Shown in pieces: positions 48,135 through 57,422 of a stretch of DNA of 64,000 bases. Location: assembly GCF_040149665.1 (NCBI RefSeq), contig NZ_JBEFLP010000001.1:1178001-1242000 (forward strand). Reading direction: 5' to 3'. The stretch comes from Sulfitobacter sp. HNIBRBA3233 (GTDB lineage Bacteria > Pseudomonadota > Alphaproteobacteria > Rhodobacterales > Rhodobacteraceae). The translations under genes were made by a program, and so were the position numbers. Each line of letters opens with the position of its first letter. Position 1 is the first letter of the stretch. Under the pieces are notes generated by a model, which was given only the letters and a program-made list of their open reading frames with translations, did no database searches and was not told where the DNA came from.

Positions 48135-49685
48135 ATGTCAGTGTACAAGACTGCCGCCGCGGACATCGCCATCCGCGACATCACCATCACCGAACGCGTT
48201 TTCGAAAACCTGCGCACACGCCCCGAAGAAACCGTGCTGACGGATGGTCCGTCCGGCGCGTCGATGACGGCAGCCGAATTCATGCAAACGGTCAAATCGC
48301 TGGCAGGTGGTCTGACCGAACGCGGGTTCGGGGCGGGCAAACGTGTCGCACTGATGGCACCGAACATGCCGCAATACGCGGTCGTGTTCCACGCCGTTGC
48401 ATGGGCCGGTGGCACGATCACGACGATCAACCCCACCTACACCGCCTCCGAAGTCGCCCACCAGCTGCGCGACAGTGCTGCCGATATCCTGATCACCATC
48501 CCGATGTTCCTTGAAACCGCGCAAACCGCCGCGAAAGAAGTCGGCGACCTGCCCGTCGTCACCATCGGAGAGGCCGAGGGCGCCGAAACGCTGGACGCCT
48601 ATTTCGGTGCCGAGCTTGCCGATCAGGTCGAGGTCGATCTCGATACCCACGTCGTCGTGCTGCCCTATTCGTCGGGTACCACCGGATTGCCCAAGGGCGT
48701 GCGCCTGTCGCACCGCAACCTCGTCGTCAACGTCGATCAGGTGATCGCGGCGTCGAAATTCCAACCCGGCGAGACCGCCGCCGCCTTCCTGCCGTTCTTC
48801 CACATCTACGGCATGCAGGTTCTGATGAACGTCCATCTCGGCGGGGGCGGTGCACTGGTCACTCTGCCACGCTTCGACCTCGAGCTTTTCCTGAAGATCT
48901 GCCAGGAGCACAAATCCAGACGGATGTGGGTCGTGCCGCCAGTGGCACTGGCGCTGGCCAAGCACCCGCTGGTCGAGGAATACGATCTGTCGAGTGTGGT
49001 CGAGATATTCTCGGGCGCGGCCCCGCTGGGCGGTGAAGTCGCCGATGCGGCGGCCAAGCGCGTCGGCTGCGTGGCCCTCCAGGGCTACGGCATGACCGAG
49101 TCGAGCCCCGTCACCCACGTGTCCCCGCGCGATGGCGCGAAATCGGGATCCTCGGGGCTGGCCCTGCCAAATACCGAATGCCGCATCGTCGACCCCGAGA
49201 CCGGAGAAGACATGGCCACCGGAGAAGAGGGCGAGCTGTGGATCAAGGGGCCACAGGTGATGCTGGGCTATCTCAACAACGAAAAAGCCACCAACGAAAC
49301 GATCAACGAGGACGGCTGGCTCAAGACCGGCGATATCGCCAAGATCGACGAGGACGGTTTCATGTTCATCATGGATCGCCTGAAAGAGCTGATCAAATAC
49401 AAGGGCTTCCAGGTCGCTCCGGCCGAGCTTGAGGCGACGCTCGTCACCCATCCGGGGATTACCGACGCAGCCGTGATCGGCCAGCCGGACGATGAGGCGG
49501 GCGAATTGCCGATCGCTTTCGTGGTCACCGGCAAGGACGCGCCCAGCGAGGCAGAGATCAAGGATCACCTCAAGAAAACCCTGTCGTCCTACAAGCAGGT
49601 CCACAAGGTCCACTTCGTCGACGAGATCCCGAAATCGGCCTCCGGCAAGATCCTGCGCCGCGTCCTGCGCGATCAGATGGCCTGA
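48135..49685 (+). CDS. 4-coumarate-CoA ligase-like acyl-CoA synthetase
   Basis: 516 residues, ANL family. P-loop YSSGTTGLPKGVRLSHRN, LPFFHIYGMQV, GYGMTESSPVTHVSP and GELWIKGPQVMLGYLN; lid lysine in SASGKILRRVLRDQM. The FFHIYGMQ and GYGMTE patterns put it with 4-coumarate and related aromatic or medium-chain acid ligases. Substrate likely an aryl or fatty acid (inference). A good GGAGGA ribosome site precedes it. Followed by a long terminator-like hairpin. Confidence 0.9.
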   Translation: MSVYKTAAADIAIRDITITERVFENLRTRPEETVLTDGPSGASMTAAEFMQTVKSLAGGLTERGFGAGKRVALMAPNMPQYAVVFHAVAWAGGTITTINPTYTASEVAHQLRDSAADILITIPMFLETAQTAAKEVGDLPVVTIGEAEGAETLDAYFGAELADQVEVDLDTHVVVLPYSSGTTGLPKGVRLSHRNLVVNVDQVIAASKFQPGETAAAFLPFFHIYGMQVLMNVHLGGGGALVTLPRFDLELFLKICQEHKSRRMWVVPPVALALAKHPLVEEYDLSSVVEIFSGAAPLGGEVADAAAKRVGCVALQGYGMTESSPVTHVSPRDGAKSGSSGLALPNTECRIVDPETGEDMATGEEGELWIKGPQVMLGYLNNEKATNETINEDGWLKTGDIAKIDEDGFMFIMDRLKELIKYKGFQVAPAELEATLVTHPGITDAAVIGQPDDEAGELPIAFVVTGKDAPSEAEIKDHLKKTLSSYKQVHKVHFVDEIPKSASGKILRRVLRDQMA

Positions 49686-49695
49686 GACCTTCCGA

Positions 49696-49735
49696 CGGGC
49701 ATCCGCAGGGGGGCGATCTCTCCTGCGGCTGCCCG
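49696..49735 (+). terminator. Strong hairpin after the 4-coumarate-CoA ligase-like gene
   Basis: CGGGCA-T-CCGCAGG and CCTGCGG-C-TGCCCG form a 13-bp stem with one mismatch around a 12-base loop, 10 bp past the stop. No T run follows. Confidence 0.6.
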
Positions 49736-49844
49736 ATCTGCCGGCAACGCTCCGATGGAGGCGCGGGTACGCCCCCGCGGTCCTTGCAGGTTTGCCCTGC
49801 CGCGGCTAAACCCGGCTGAGTTCTTCCACGCCTGAGGCTTCACC

Positions 49845-51356
49845 ATGCTTGATCTGACCTACGACACCCCCAAACCGCGCACCATCGCCGGTGCAAAGCA
49901 GGACTGGGAACTTGTTATCGGCATGGAAGTGCACGCGCAGGTGCTCTCCAAATCCAAGCTCTTTTCCGGCGCGTCCACGCAATTCGGTGCCGAGCCGAAC
50001 TCGAACGTGGCGTTCGTGGACGCTGCGATGCCCGGTATGCTGCCGGTTATTAACGAATTTTGCGTCGAACAGGCCGTGCGCACCGGGCTTGGGCTGAAAG
50101 CGGACATCAACCTGTTTTCGGCGTTCGACCGGAAGAATTATTTCTACCCCGATCTGCCACAGGGCTACCAGATCAGCCAGCTTTACCACCCCATCGTCGG
50201 TGAGGGCGAGGTGCTGGTCGAGATGGGCGACGGTACGGCCCGCACGGTGCGGATCGAACGGATCCACCTTGAACAGGACGCCGGCAAATCGATCCACGAC
50301 ATGGATCCGTCGATGTCTTTCGTCGATCTGAACCGGACCGGCGTGGCACTGATGGAGATCGTCTCGCGCCCCGATATCCGCGGCCCGGAAGAGGCGGCCG
50401 CCTATCTTGCCAAGCTGCGCCAGATCATGCGCTATCTGGGCACCTGCAACGGCGACATGCAGTCGGGCGCCATGCGCGCAGACGTCAACGTGTCGATCTG
50501 CAAACCCGGTGCCTACGAGAAATATCAGGAAACACAGGATTTCTCCTTCCTCGGCACCCGCTGCGAGATCAAGAACATGAACTCGATGCGCTTTATCCAG
50601 CAGGCCATCGAGGTCGAGGCGAAGCGCCAGATCGCCATTGTCGAGGGCGGCGGCGAGGTGGTGCAGGAAACGCGGCTCTTCGATCCGGACCGGCAGGAGA
50701 CCCGCTCCATGCGCTCGAAAGAGGAAGCGCATGATTACCGGTATTTCCCCGATCCCGACCTGCTGCCGCTCGAAATCGAACAGGCGTGGGTGGACGATAT
50801 CGCGGCCAACCTGCCCGAGCTTCCCGACGCCAAGAAAGCGCGCTTCATCTCCGATTTCGGGCTGAGCGACTATGATGCCAGCGTGCTGACCGCCGATCTG
50901 GATTCGGCAGGCTATTTCGAACAGGTCGCGCAAGGGCGCGATGGCAAGATGGCGGCGAACTGGGTCATCAACGAGTTGTTCGGCCGGCTCAAGAAGGACG
51001 ACCGCGACATCACCGAAAGCCCCGTGACACCCGCACAGCTGGGCCAGATCATCGACCTGATCGCCTCCGACGCCATCTCGGGCAAGATCGCCAAGGATGT
51101 GTTCGAGATCTGCTATACCACGGGCCGCGAGCCGAACGAGATCGTCGAGACCGAAGGCATGAAGCAGGTCACCGACACAGCCGCGATCGAGGCGGCGGTG
51201 GACGAGATCATCGCAGGCAATCCAGATCAAGTCGCCAAGGCGAAAGAGAACCCGAAACTCGCGGGCTGGTTCGTCGGTCAGGTCATGAAAGCCACGGGCG
51301 GCAAGGCCAACCCCAAGGTCGTGAACCAGCTGGTCGCGCAAAAGCTGGAAGGCTGA
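49845..51356 (+). CDS. gatB: Aspartyl/glutamyl-tRNA amidotransferase subunit B
   Basis: 503 residues. [22 protein letters not shown] is the GatB start; catalytic centre motifs [18 protein letters not shown] and [13 protein letters not shown]-terminal YqeY-like tail ([33 protein letters not shown]). It is the kinase/amidation half of GatCAB, making Gln-tRNA(Gln) and/or Asn-tRNA(Asn). GatA and GatC are not in the window. Five bases separate it from the thioesterase gene. Confidence 0.97.
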   Translation: MLDLTYDTPKPRTIAGAKQDWELVIGMEVHAQVLSKSKLFSGASTQFGAEPNSNVAFVDAAMPGMLPVINEFCVEQAVRTGLGLKADINLFSAFDRKNYFYPDLPQGYQISQLYHPIVGEGEVLVEMGDGTARTVRIERIHLEQDAGKSIHDMDPSMSFVDLNRTGVALMEIVSRPDIRGPEEAAAYLAKLRQIMRYLGTCNGDMQSGAMRADVNVSICKPGAYEKYQETQDFSFLGTRCEIKNMNSMRFIQQAIEVEAKRQIAIVEGGGEVVQETRLFDPDRQETRSMRSKEEAHDYRYFPDPDLLPLEIEQAWVDDIAANLPELPDAKKARFISDFGLSDYDASVLTADLDSAGYFEQVAQGRDGKMAANWVINELFGRLKKDDRDITESPVTPAQLGQIIDLIASDAISGKIAKDVFEICYTTGREPNEIVETEGMKQVTDTAAIEAAVDEIIAGNPDQVAKAKENPKLAGWFVGQVMKATGGKANPKVVNQLVAQKLEG

Positions 51357-51360
51357 GCGC

Positions 51361-51840
51361 ATGACCGAGCATGTCTTCCGCTCCGAACCGATGGTCGTCC
51401 TGCCGGAATGGATCGATTACAACGGCCACCTCAACATGGCCTATTATTCCGTGCTGATGGATCAATGCGCCGATCAGGCCTATCCGCTGATCGGCTTCGG
51501 CCCCGACTACCGTGACCGCACTGGCTGCACGACCTATGTGGTGGAATTCCACATCTGCTATCTGCGCGAGCTGCACGAGGGCGACCGCGTGACCTCGACC
51601 CTGCATCTGCTGGACTACGACAAGAAGCGGTTCCACGTCTATCAGGAGCTGACCCACGAGGACGGCTGGGTGGCCGCCACCGGCGAGGCGCTGACGCTGC
51701 ATATCGACCAGTCCGGCGACGCGCCGAAATCCGCCCCCATGCCCGAAGACATTCAGGCCCGGTTGCGGGACATGAAAGCCCGCCACGATCTTGCACCCTG
51801 GCCCGAACGCGCCGGTCGCAAGATCGGTATTGTCCGCTAG
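51361..51840 (+). CDS. Hotdog-fold acyl-CoA thioesterase
   Basis: 159 residues. EWIDYNGHLNMAYYSVLMDQCADQAYPLIGFGPDYRDRTGCTTYVVEFHICYLRELHEGDRVTSTLHLLDYDKKRFHVYQEL is the hotdog core, with the Tyr-Asn-Gly-His-Leu motif of 4-hydroxybenzoyl-CoA-type and carnitine-operon thioesterases. It hydrolyses an acyl-CoA; the substrate is not known. It is likely cotranscribed with gatB. Confidence 0.88.
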   Translation: MTEHVFRSEPMVVLPEWIDYNGHLNMAYYSVLMDQCADQAYPLIGFGPDYRDRTGCTTYVVEFHICYLRELHEGDRVTSTLHLLDYDKKRFHVYQELTHEDGWVAATGEALTLHIDQSGDAPKSAPMPEDIQARLRDMKARHDLAPWPERAGRKIGIVR

Positions 51841-51892
51841 GACGCGCGCCTAACGCGCACTGCCCTACCCCGCGCGGCTCCTGCGGGCGCGC

Positions 51893-51923
51893 AACCGCCG
51901 CCCGGCAGGCGCGGCGGTTTCCT
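51893..51923 (+). terminator. Intrinsic terminator after the thioesterase gene
   Basis: AACCGCCGC, a nine-base loop, GCGGCGGTT, then TCCTTT: perfect 9-bp stem followed by a T-rich tract, about 50 bp past the stop. Confidence 0.75.
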
Positions 51924-51973
51924 TTCGCGCTGCCGCAGGCTAGAACATCGCAAACTGAACCGGAAACGCATCC

Positions 51974-52573
51974 ATGCCCCGCTATGAATACAAGGTTGTT
52001 CCCGCCCCGACGAAGGGGCTCAAAGGCAAGGGTGTGCGTGGCGCGGAGGCACGGTTTTCCTTCGCACTTCAGGAACTGATGAACGGTCTTTCGGGATACG
52101 GCTGGGAGTTCATGCGCGCCGAAACACTTCCGTCGATCGAACGTGCCGGTCTGACCGGAACGACAACGGAATGGCGCAACGTGCTGGTGTTCCGCCGCCC
52201 GCGCGAAGGCGACGCGGCGGAATTTCAACCCGAACTTCTGCCTGCGCCCCTGTCCCAGGACGACGCGGAAGCCCCTGAGGCGAAATCCGGCGACAAAGCG
52301 GCGGCACCCGCGCAGAGCGATCCGGCGGACAACGGCGTCGAGGATCCCCAGAGCGAGAGCAAGATCAGTTCGACCCTGAATATTCTGGCGCGCGCGCGCA
52401 GTCTGGCCCGCACAGGCCCCGACGCACCGCCGGAATTGTCCGAAGACGCCCTGCCCGACCCCGGCGCCGCATCGATGGCCTTGCCCGAAGACGCCGAGCC
52501 GCCCTCACCCGAGCCGGAGCCGGAACAGGAGCCCGAACCACCGGAAAACACCCGCGACACGCCTAAATCGTGA
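51974..52573 (+). CDS. DUF4177 domain protein
   Basis: 199 residues. The N-terminal about 75 residues form a DUF4177 unit (YEYKVVPAPTKG, LQELMNGLSGYGWEFMRAETLP, WRNVLVFRRPR). The rest is a long low-complexity acidic and proline-rich tail ending in PEPEPEQEPEPPE. DUF4177 proteins are small and of unknown function; the long acidic tail is unusual and may bind a basic partner. No signal peptide. Converges on bolA. Confidence 0.8.
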   Translation: MPRYEYKVVPAPTKGLKGKGVRGAEARFSFALQELMNGLSGYGWEFMRAETLPSIERAGLTGTTTEWRNVLVFRRPREGDAAEFQPELLPAPLSQDDAEAPEAKSGDKAAAPAQSDPADNGVEDPQSESKISSTLNILARARSLARTGPDAPPELSEDALPDPGAASMALPEDAEPPSPEPEPEQEPEPPENTRDTPKS

Positions 52574-52600
52574 TCCGGCCCGCGCAGGACCGTGCCCGCG

Positions 52601-52858
52601 TCAGGGCTTGATATCGAGCGACAGCGCGTGGATGCGCCCGATCAGCGCAGGCCCAAGCGCCGCGTGAACCGCGCGATGCTTCGCAATGCGGCTCATCCCC
52701 TTGAATTCCGGTGCGGTGATCGCGACATCGAAGTGGCTTTCACCGCCCTCCTGAAATCCCGCGTGGCCCCTGTGGGCCTCGCTCACGTCCTCTACCTGCA
52801 ACGCTTCGACGCTGAATGACTTCCTAAGGGAAGCTTCGATTTCATCTTTGACAGCCAT
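52601..52858 (-). CDS. bolA: BolA family protein
   Basis: 85 residues from the ATG at 52858, six bases after GAGG. BolA-like: IEASLRKSFSVEALQVEDVSEAHRGHAG, with HFDVAITAPEFKGMSRIAKHRAVHAAL, the conserved His residues that ligate Fe-S clusters with monothiol glutaredoxins in related proteins. Likely role in iron-sulfur or envelope stress biology. It is divergent from the J-domain gene; bolA next to this J-domain gene and cobS is a common alphaproteobacterial arrangement. Confidence 0.88.
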   Translation of the reverse strand: MAVKDEIEASLRKSFSVEALQVEDVSEAHRGHAGFQEGGESHFDVAITAPEFKGMSRIAKHRAVHAALGPALIGRIHALSLDIKP

Positions 52859-52981
52859 GTCCATCCTCAATCCGGGGCGCGGTCTAATGTCGCCGTGATC
52901 CGACGCATTTTTTCGATACGCCCCCTTCCCTCTGCTGCCCAGAGGTTTAGACTAGACGCCCTGCAACGGAAAGGTTCTCCC

Positions 52982-53608
52982 ATGCGAAAAGATGATCCCT
53001 TTGGTTTCGATATGTCGGTTTCTTCCGCAAAGAAGAAAAACCCGCGCGGTCGGCGCGGTATGTCCGGCGCGTCGGAAACATCCACGCGGATCTGTGACCA
53101 CGACGGATGCCAGGAGGCGGGCAAGTACCGCGCGCCAAAGGCTCCGGACGTGCTCGATGACTATTTCTGGTTCTGCCAGCAGCACGTGCGCGAATATAAC
53201 AACAAGTGGAATTTCTTCGACGGCACCACCGAAGCGGAAATGAACGCGAAGCTGAGCGAGGGCAAAGTCTGGGAACGCCCGACAAAGCCCATGGGCGACC
53301 CCGAGCAGCGTGCATGGGCGCGCCTGGGGATCGAGGATCCGCATCAGGTGCTGGGGGCCAACGCCACGCAGAACCCCGGCAAGGGGCCGCAGGCAGGACG
53401 CCGCCTGCCGCCGACCGAACGCCGCTCGCTCGAGATTCTGGAAGCCAAGGACAACATGACAAAGGCGGAGATCCGCAAGATCTACAAATCGCTCATCAAG
53501 GTATTGCACCCGGATATGAACGGCGGCGACCGCAGTCAGGAAGAACAGTTGCAGCAGGTTGTCTGGGCATGGGACCAGTTGAAGGCCAGCCGGAACTTCA
53601 AGGACTGA
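52982..53608 (+). CDS. J-domain protein with N-terminal zinc-binding segment
   Basis: 208 residues from the ATG at 52982, after GGAAAGG. N-terminal part has CDHDGC and, 30 residues on, FCQQH, a plausible C-x4-C...C-x2-H zinc site, followed by [10 protein letters not shown]. The C-terminal domain is a J domain: [47 protein letters not shown] with the HPD motif. It would recruit DnaK. It does not resemble canonical DnaJ. The bolA-J-domain-cobS order is conserved in alphaproteobacteria, hinting at a role in cobaltochelatase or Fe-S assembly (inference). Confidence 0.88.
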   Translation: MRKDDPFGFDMSVSSAKKKNPRGRRGMSGASETSTRICDHDGCQEAGKYRAPKAPDVLDDYFWFCQQHVREYNNKWNFFDGTTEAEMNAKLSEGKVWERPTKPMGDPEQRAWARLGIEDPHQVLGANATQNPGKGPQAGRRLPPTERRSLEILEAKDNMTKAEIRKIYKSLIKVLHPDMNGGDRSQEEQLQQVVWAWDQLKASRNFKD

Positions 53609-53625
53609 CCGACGTTTTCGCGAGG

Positions 53626-53668
53626 GCCGTTGCCCGTGCCAGGACGTGCACGGAAATCGGGCAACGGC
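53626..53668. promoter_or_regulatory. Large hairpin between the J-domain gene and cobS
   Basis: GCCGTTGCCCG and CGGGCAACGGC are perfect 11-bp arms, with an inner GTGC/GCAC pair extending the stem. No T run follows. It may terminate the upstream transcript or act in the cobS leader. I do not see a cobalamin riboswitch core (B12 box) here. Confidence 0.55.
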
Positions 53669-53792
53669 GGCCGCCCCGGTCATTGCGGGCGCCCGTAAAT
53701 TTCTTCCTTTCCCTTGCACCTCTGCGCGATATGTTGCATCCGCAGTGAAACCACAGATCTCCGGCCCTCGCGTCAGGAGAGGTAGAATTAGG

Positions 53793-54788
53793 ATGATTGG
53801 CATGGCTGACGGCGCACTCGACATCAACGCAACCCCGACCAAGGAAATCTCGGTGCGTGAGGTGTTCGGCATCGATACGGACATGGTGGTCAAGGGTTTC
53901 GCCGAAGCCACCGAACGCGTCCCCGAATTCGACAGCACCTACAAATTCGATCCCGACACCACGCTGGCGATCCTTGCAGGATTTACACACAATCGCCGTG
54001 TGATGATCCAGGGCTATCACGGCACGGGTAAATCGACGCATATCGAACAGGTCGCCGCGCGGCTGAACTGGCCTGCGGTGCGTGTGAACCTCGACAGCCA
54101 CATCAGCCGGATCGACCTGATCGGCAAGGACGCGATCAAACTGCGCGACGGCAAGCAGGTCACCGATTTCCAGGAAGGCATCCTGCCGTGGGCGCTGCGC
54201 AACCCGACGGCGATTGTGTTCGATGAATACGATGCCGGTCGCGCCGATGTGATGTTCGTCATCCAGCGGGTTCTGGAAAAGGACGGCAAGCTGACGCTTC
54301 TCGACCAGAACCAGGTGATCACGCCGCACCCCTATTTCCGCATCTTCGCCACGGCCAATACCGTCGGTCTGGGGGATACGACCGGGCTCTACCACGGGAC
54401 CCAGCAGATCAACCAGGGCCAGATGGACCGCTGGTCGCTGGTGTCGACGCTGAACTACCTCAGCATTGACGCGGAAGCCGCGATCGTGCTGGCCAAGAAC
54501 CCCCATTACAACACCGCCGAGGGCCGCAAGAAGATCAAGCAGATGGTGACCGTCGCCGACCTGACGCGCACCGCATTCATGAACGGCGATCTGTCGACGG
54601 TGATGTCACCGCGTACCGTGATCGCATGGGCGCAGAACGCCGAAATCTTCAAGAACGTCGGCTACGCCTTCCGCCTGTCGTTCCTCAACAAATGTGACGA
54701 ACTCGAACGCCAGACAGTCGCGGAGTTCTACCAGCGCCTGTTCGACGAAGAGCTTCCCGAAAGCGCTGCCAGCATCAGCATGGGCTGA
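53793..54788 (+). CDS. cobS: Cobaltochelatase subunit CobS
   Basis: 331 residues from ATG 53793; an in-frame ATG at 53802 is an alternative. AAA+ ATPase: P-loop GYHGTGKS (residues 74-81), Walker [16 protein letters not shown], sensor motifs [20 protein letters not shown] and [12 protein letters not shown]. With CobT and CobN it inserts cobalt into hydrogenobyrinic acid diamide in aerobic B12 synthesis. CobN is not in the window. It ends at a strong terminator. Confidence 0.96.
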   Translation: MIGMADGALDINATPTKEISVREVFGIDTDMVVKGFAEATERVPEFDSTYKFDPDTTLAILAGFTHNRRVMIQGYHGTGKSTHIEQVAARLNWPAVRVNLDSHISRIDLIGKDAIKLRDGKQVTDFQEGILPWALRNPTAIVFDEYDAGRADVMFVIQRVLEKDGKLTLLDQNQVITPHPYFRIFATANTVGLGDTTGLYHGTQQINQGQMDRWSLVSTLNYLSIDAEAAIVLAKNPHYNTAEGRKKIKQMVTVADLTRTAFMNGDLSTVMSPRTVIAWAQNAEIFKNVGYAFRLSFLNKCDELERQTVAEFYQRLFDEELPESAASISMG

Positions 54789-54807
54789 ACGGCCTAAGCA
54801 CTGAACT

Positions 54808-54842
54808 AAAAAAGCCCCCGAGCAGTGCTCGGGGGCTTTTTT
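54808..54842. terminator. Bidirectional intrinsic terminator after cobS
   Basis: AAAAAA-GCCCCCGAGC, loop AGT, GCTCGGGGGC-TTTTTT: perfect 10-bp stem with A and T runs. It serves cobS (+) and the small gene at 54864-55133 (-). Confidence 0.9.
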
Positions 54843-54863
54843 GTTCGGATGGTCTGCCGACGA

Positions 54864-55133
54864 TTAACCGTCGCGCTTGGCGTCGTCCTCGTAGATCGAA
54901 CCGTCGACATCCTCGACGACGTCCGCATCATCGTATGCGTCTTCCTGACCGGCGATCGGCGTGTTTTCCATGGACTCGCCGGTTACGGCATCCTCAGATG
55001 CGACATACTCGTCGGGATCGGCCTCGACCGACTGCTGGGGCGAACCGGATTCGACTGCAAATGCGGCGACGGGCGCGGATGCCAGCAGGGCGACTGCGGT
55101 GATGCGTGCGGTTTTTGTGAACAGATTTGTCAT
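54864..55133 (-). CDS. Small acidic secreted protein
   Basis: 89 residues from the ATG at 55133, after AAGGAG. It has a clear Sec signal peptide (TARITAVALLASAPVAAFA) and a mature domain of about 62 residues that is about one third Asp/Glu (DPDEYVASEDAV, EDAYDDADVVEDVDGSIYEDD). No family is recognised. It lies between cobS and cobT on the opposite strand with its own terminator. The composition suggests a metal-binding or disordered periplasmic polypeptide; function is unknown. Confidence 0.75.
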   Translation of the reverse strand: MTNLFTKTARITAVALLASAPVAAFAVESGSPQQSVEADPDEYVASEDAVTGESMENTPIAGQEDAYDDADVVEDVDGSIYEDDAKRDG

Positions 55134-55424
55134 GTTGTAACTCCTTGATTTCAATTGCGCGGGCCACTCGTGGGGGCCGCTCTGCGCTGTTGAAGGGCCA
55201 ACCGGTGGGCCGCCCATCCGTTCCCCGCGACTGCCTAGGCCAAAAGGTCGCACCGCCCCGCAGCACCCCCGTCCGGCGGTCATTCCTGAACGCGCTTTGC
55301 ACCGGCGGCGACACTGGCCGATAGCGCTGCGCGAACTATCTGGAAGCCAGACGGATGCCGGGCTTTGACCCTGCCGGTAAAACCTGCGAAACCTGTCCCC
55401 GACAACAACCCCACGAGGGCCACA

Positions 55425-57299
55425 ATGAGCACGTCCGACAACCCCGCAGATGCCTTCAAGAAAGCGCTGGCTGAAGCGTCCAAGGTCATGGCCAACGACC
55501 CCGACCTGACGGTCAGCTACTCGGTCGACCCGTCCGGCCTGTCGGGGGACGCGATGCGCCTGCCCCAGATCACCCGGCGGATGACCCGTGACGAAGTCCT
55601 TCTGGCGCGTGGTACTGCGGATGCGCTGGCGCTGAACCGCCGCTATCACAACGGCCAGACCCACGCGAAATACCAGCCACAGGGCGAAATGGCCCGCGAT
55701 CTCTACGAGGCGATGGAAACCGCCCGCTGTGAGGCGATGGGCGCGCGCGACATGCCCGGCACCGCAGGCAATATCGACGCCAAGATCAAGCACGAGGCCC
55801 TGCGCAAGGGCTACGATCAGGTGACGCAGGCCGCCGACGTGCCGCTGGCAGTCGCCGCAGGCTATCTGGTGCGCCACCTTGCCACCGGGCGCGACATGCC
55901 TGCCGGTGCGGAAAACGTGATGGAGCTGTGGCGCGGCTATATCGAGGACCAGTGCGGCGGCACGCTGGAGGATCTCAACGAGGTGCTGGACGACCAGCAG
56001 GCATTTGCCAAATTCGCCCGCCAGATGATCACCGACCTCGGCTATGCCGACCAGCTGGGAGACGACCCGGACGGGACAGACGAGGATCAGGAAGACGAGG
56101 CCGAGGAAGGCGCCGAAGAAGAGCAGGATCCCGACAGCACCGGCGACGACGATCAGGAACAGGACGACGCCGAGGCCTCCCCCGAGCAGAGCCAGGAAGA
56201 CCAGCAGGACAGCGCCGAGGCGCAGGTGTCCATGGACGACATGGCCGATCAGGAACTGGGCGAAGATGCCGAGATGCCCGAGGGCGAAGCGCCTATGGAG
56301 CCGCCTGCCCCCGCGCCGGTATCGGACGCGGATCCCAACTATACCGTCTATCTTGGCGATCACGACGAGATCGTGGGCGCGGAAGATCTGGCCGAGCCGG
56401 TCGAGCTGGAGCGCCTGCGCGCCTACCTCGACCAGCAGCTCGAGCCGCTGAAAGGCGCCGTCAGCCGGTTGGCCAACAAGCTGCAACGCAGGCTTCAGGC
56501 GCAGCAGAACAGGTCGTGGGAGTTCGATCTGGAGGAGGGCACGCTCGACGCGGGCCGTCTGGCGCGGGTGGTGGCGAATCCGACAACCCCGTTGAGCTTC
56601 AAGGTCGAGAAAGACACCGAATTCCGCGATACGGTCGTGACTTTGCTGCTGGACAACTCGGGCTCCATGCGCGGGCGGCCGATCTCCATCGCGGCGATCT
56701 GCGCCGATGTGCTGGCGCGCACGCTTGAGCGGTGCAACGTGAAGGTCGAGATCCTCGGCTTCACCACCCGCGCGTGGAAGGGCGGACAGGCGCGCGAGGC
56801 ATGGCTGAACGACGGACGGCCTTCGATGCCGGGACGGTTGAACGATCTGCGCCACATCATCTACAAAAGCGCCGATGCCCCCTGGCGGCGGACGCGCAGC
56901 AACCTCGGGCTGATGATGAAAGAGGGGCTGCTGAAAGAAAACATCGACGGCGAGGCGCTGGAATGGGCGCACCGCAGGATGGTGGGCCGCTCAGAAGCGC
57001 GCAAGATCCTCATGGTGATCTCGGACGGGGCACCGGTGGACGACAGCACGCTTTCGGTGAATCCTGCGAATTATCTCGAAAAGCACCTGCGCGACGTGAT
57101 TGCCATGGTCGAAAAGAAGAAGGCCGTCGAGCTGTTGGCGATCGGCATCGGCCACGACGTCACCCGCTATTACGACCGTGCCGTCACGATCACCGATGTC
57201 GAACAGCTTGCCGGTGCGATGACCGAACAACTGGCATCCCTGTTCGACAGCGATCCGCGCAAGCGGGCGCGTGTCATGGGCATGAAGCGCGCAAGTTGA
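55425..57299 (+). CDS. cobT: Cobaltochelatase subunit CobT
   Basis: 624 residues from the ATG at 55425, after a GAGGG site. Order: N-terminal [35 protein letters not shown], an acidic stretch of about 90 residues (residues about 205-300, [20 protein letters not shown]), then a C-terminal von Willebrand A domain with the metal site [11 protein letters not shown] (D410). It forms a ring complex with CobS and drives cobalt insertion by CobN. A 290-bp region separates it from the small acidic gene on the other strand. Its end is followed five bases later by repeat copy C. Confidence 0.95.
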   Translation: MSTSDNPADAFKKALAEASKVMANDPDLTVSYSVDPSGLSGDAMRLPQITRRMTRDEVLLARGTADALALNRRYHNGQTHAKYQPQGEMARDLYEAMETARCEAMGARDMPGTAGNIDAKIKHEALRKGYDQVTQAADVPLAVAAGYLVRHLATGRDMPAGAENVMELWRGYIEDQCGGTLEDLNEVLDDQQAFAKFARQMITDLGYADQLGDDPDGTDEDQEDEAEEGAEEEQDPDSTGDDDQEQDDAEASPEQSQEDQQDSAEAQVSMDDMADQELGEDAEMPEGEAPMEPPAPAPVSDADPNYTVYLGDHDEIVGAEDLAEPVELERLRAYLDQQLEPLKGAVSRLANKLQRRLQAQQNRSWEFDLEEGTLDAGRLARVVANPTTPLSFKVEKDTEFRDTVVTLLLDNSGSMRGRPISIAAICADVLARTLERCNVKVEILGFTTRAWKGGQAREAWLNDGRPSMPGRLNDLRHIIYKSADAPWRRTRSNLGLMMKEGLLKENIDGEALEWAHRRMVGRSEARKILMVISDGAPVDDSTLSVNPANYLEKHLRDVIAMVEKKKAVELLAIGIGHDVTRYYDRAVTITDVEQLAGAMTEQLASLFDSDPRKRARVMGMKRAS

Positions 57300-57303
57300 G
57301 ACT

Positions 57304-57332
57304 GCGGGATTGAGTTTACTGGCAAAATGGAG
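57304..57332 (+). repeat. 29-base dispersed intergenic element, copy C
   Basis: GCGGGATTGAGTTTA, two variable bases (CT), GGCAAAATGGAG, beginning four bases after the cobT stop codon and in the same orientation. A GC-rich hairpin (57344-57380) follows. Same 27 fixed positions as copies A and B. Confidence 0.85.
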
Positions 57333-57343
57333 ACGCAGGTCGC

Positions 57344-57380
57344 GCGCCGCCGCAGCCGCGGGGGGTGCCTGCCGCGGCGC
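57344..57380 (+). terminator. GC hairpin after cobT
   Basis: GCGCCGC and GCGGCGC form the outer stem around an inner CCGCGG-rich loop, just after repeat copy C and 43 bp before pepP. No T run. Confidence 0.4.
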
Positions 57381-57422
57381 TGCCCCTGCATGCGGGCTCT
57401 GCCCTGAACGAGGAGAAATCTG

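Noticed and set aside
53609..53792. Cobalamin riboswitch before cobS
   Set aside because: No B12 box or the conserved core is recognisable; only a hairpin is present.
54864..56972. A 702-residue open frame on the minus strand across cobT
   Set aside because: Only its last 89 codons, from 55133, behave like a gene (ribosome site, signal peptide). The rest is the antisense of cobT, whose family match is unambiguous.
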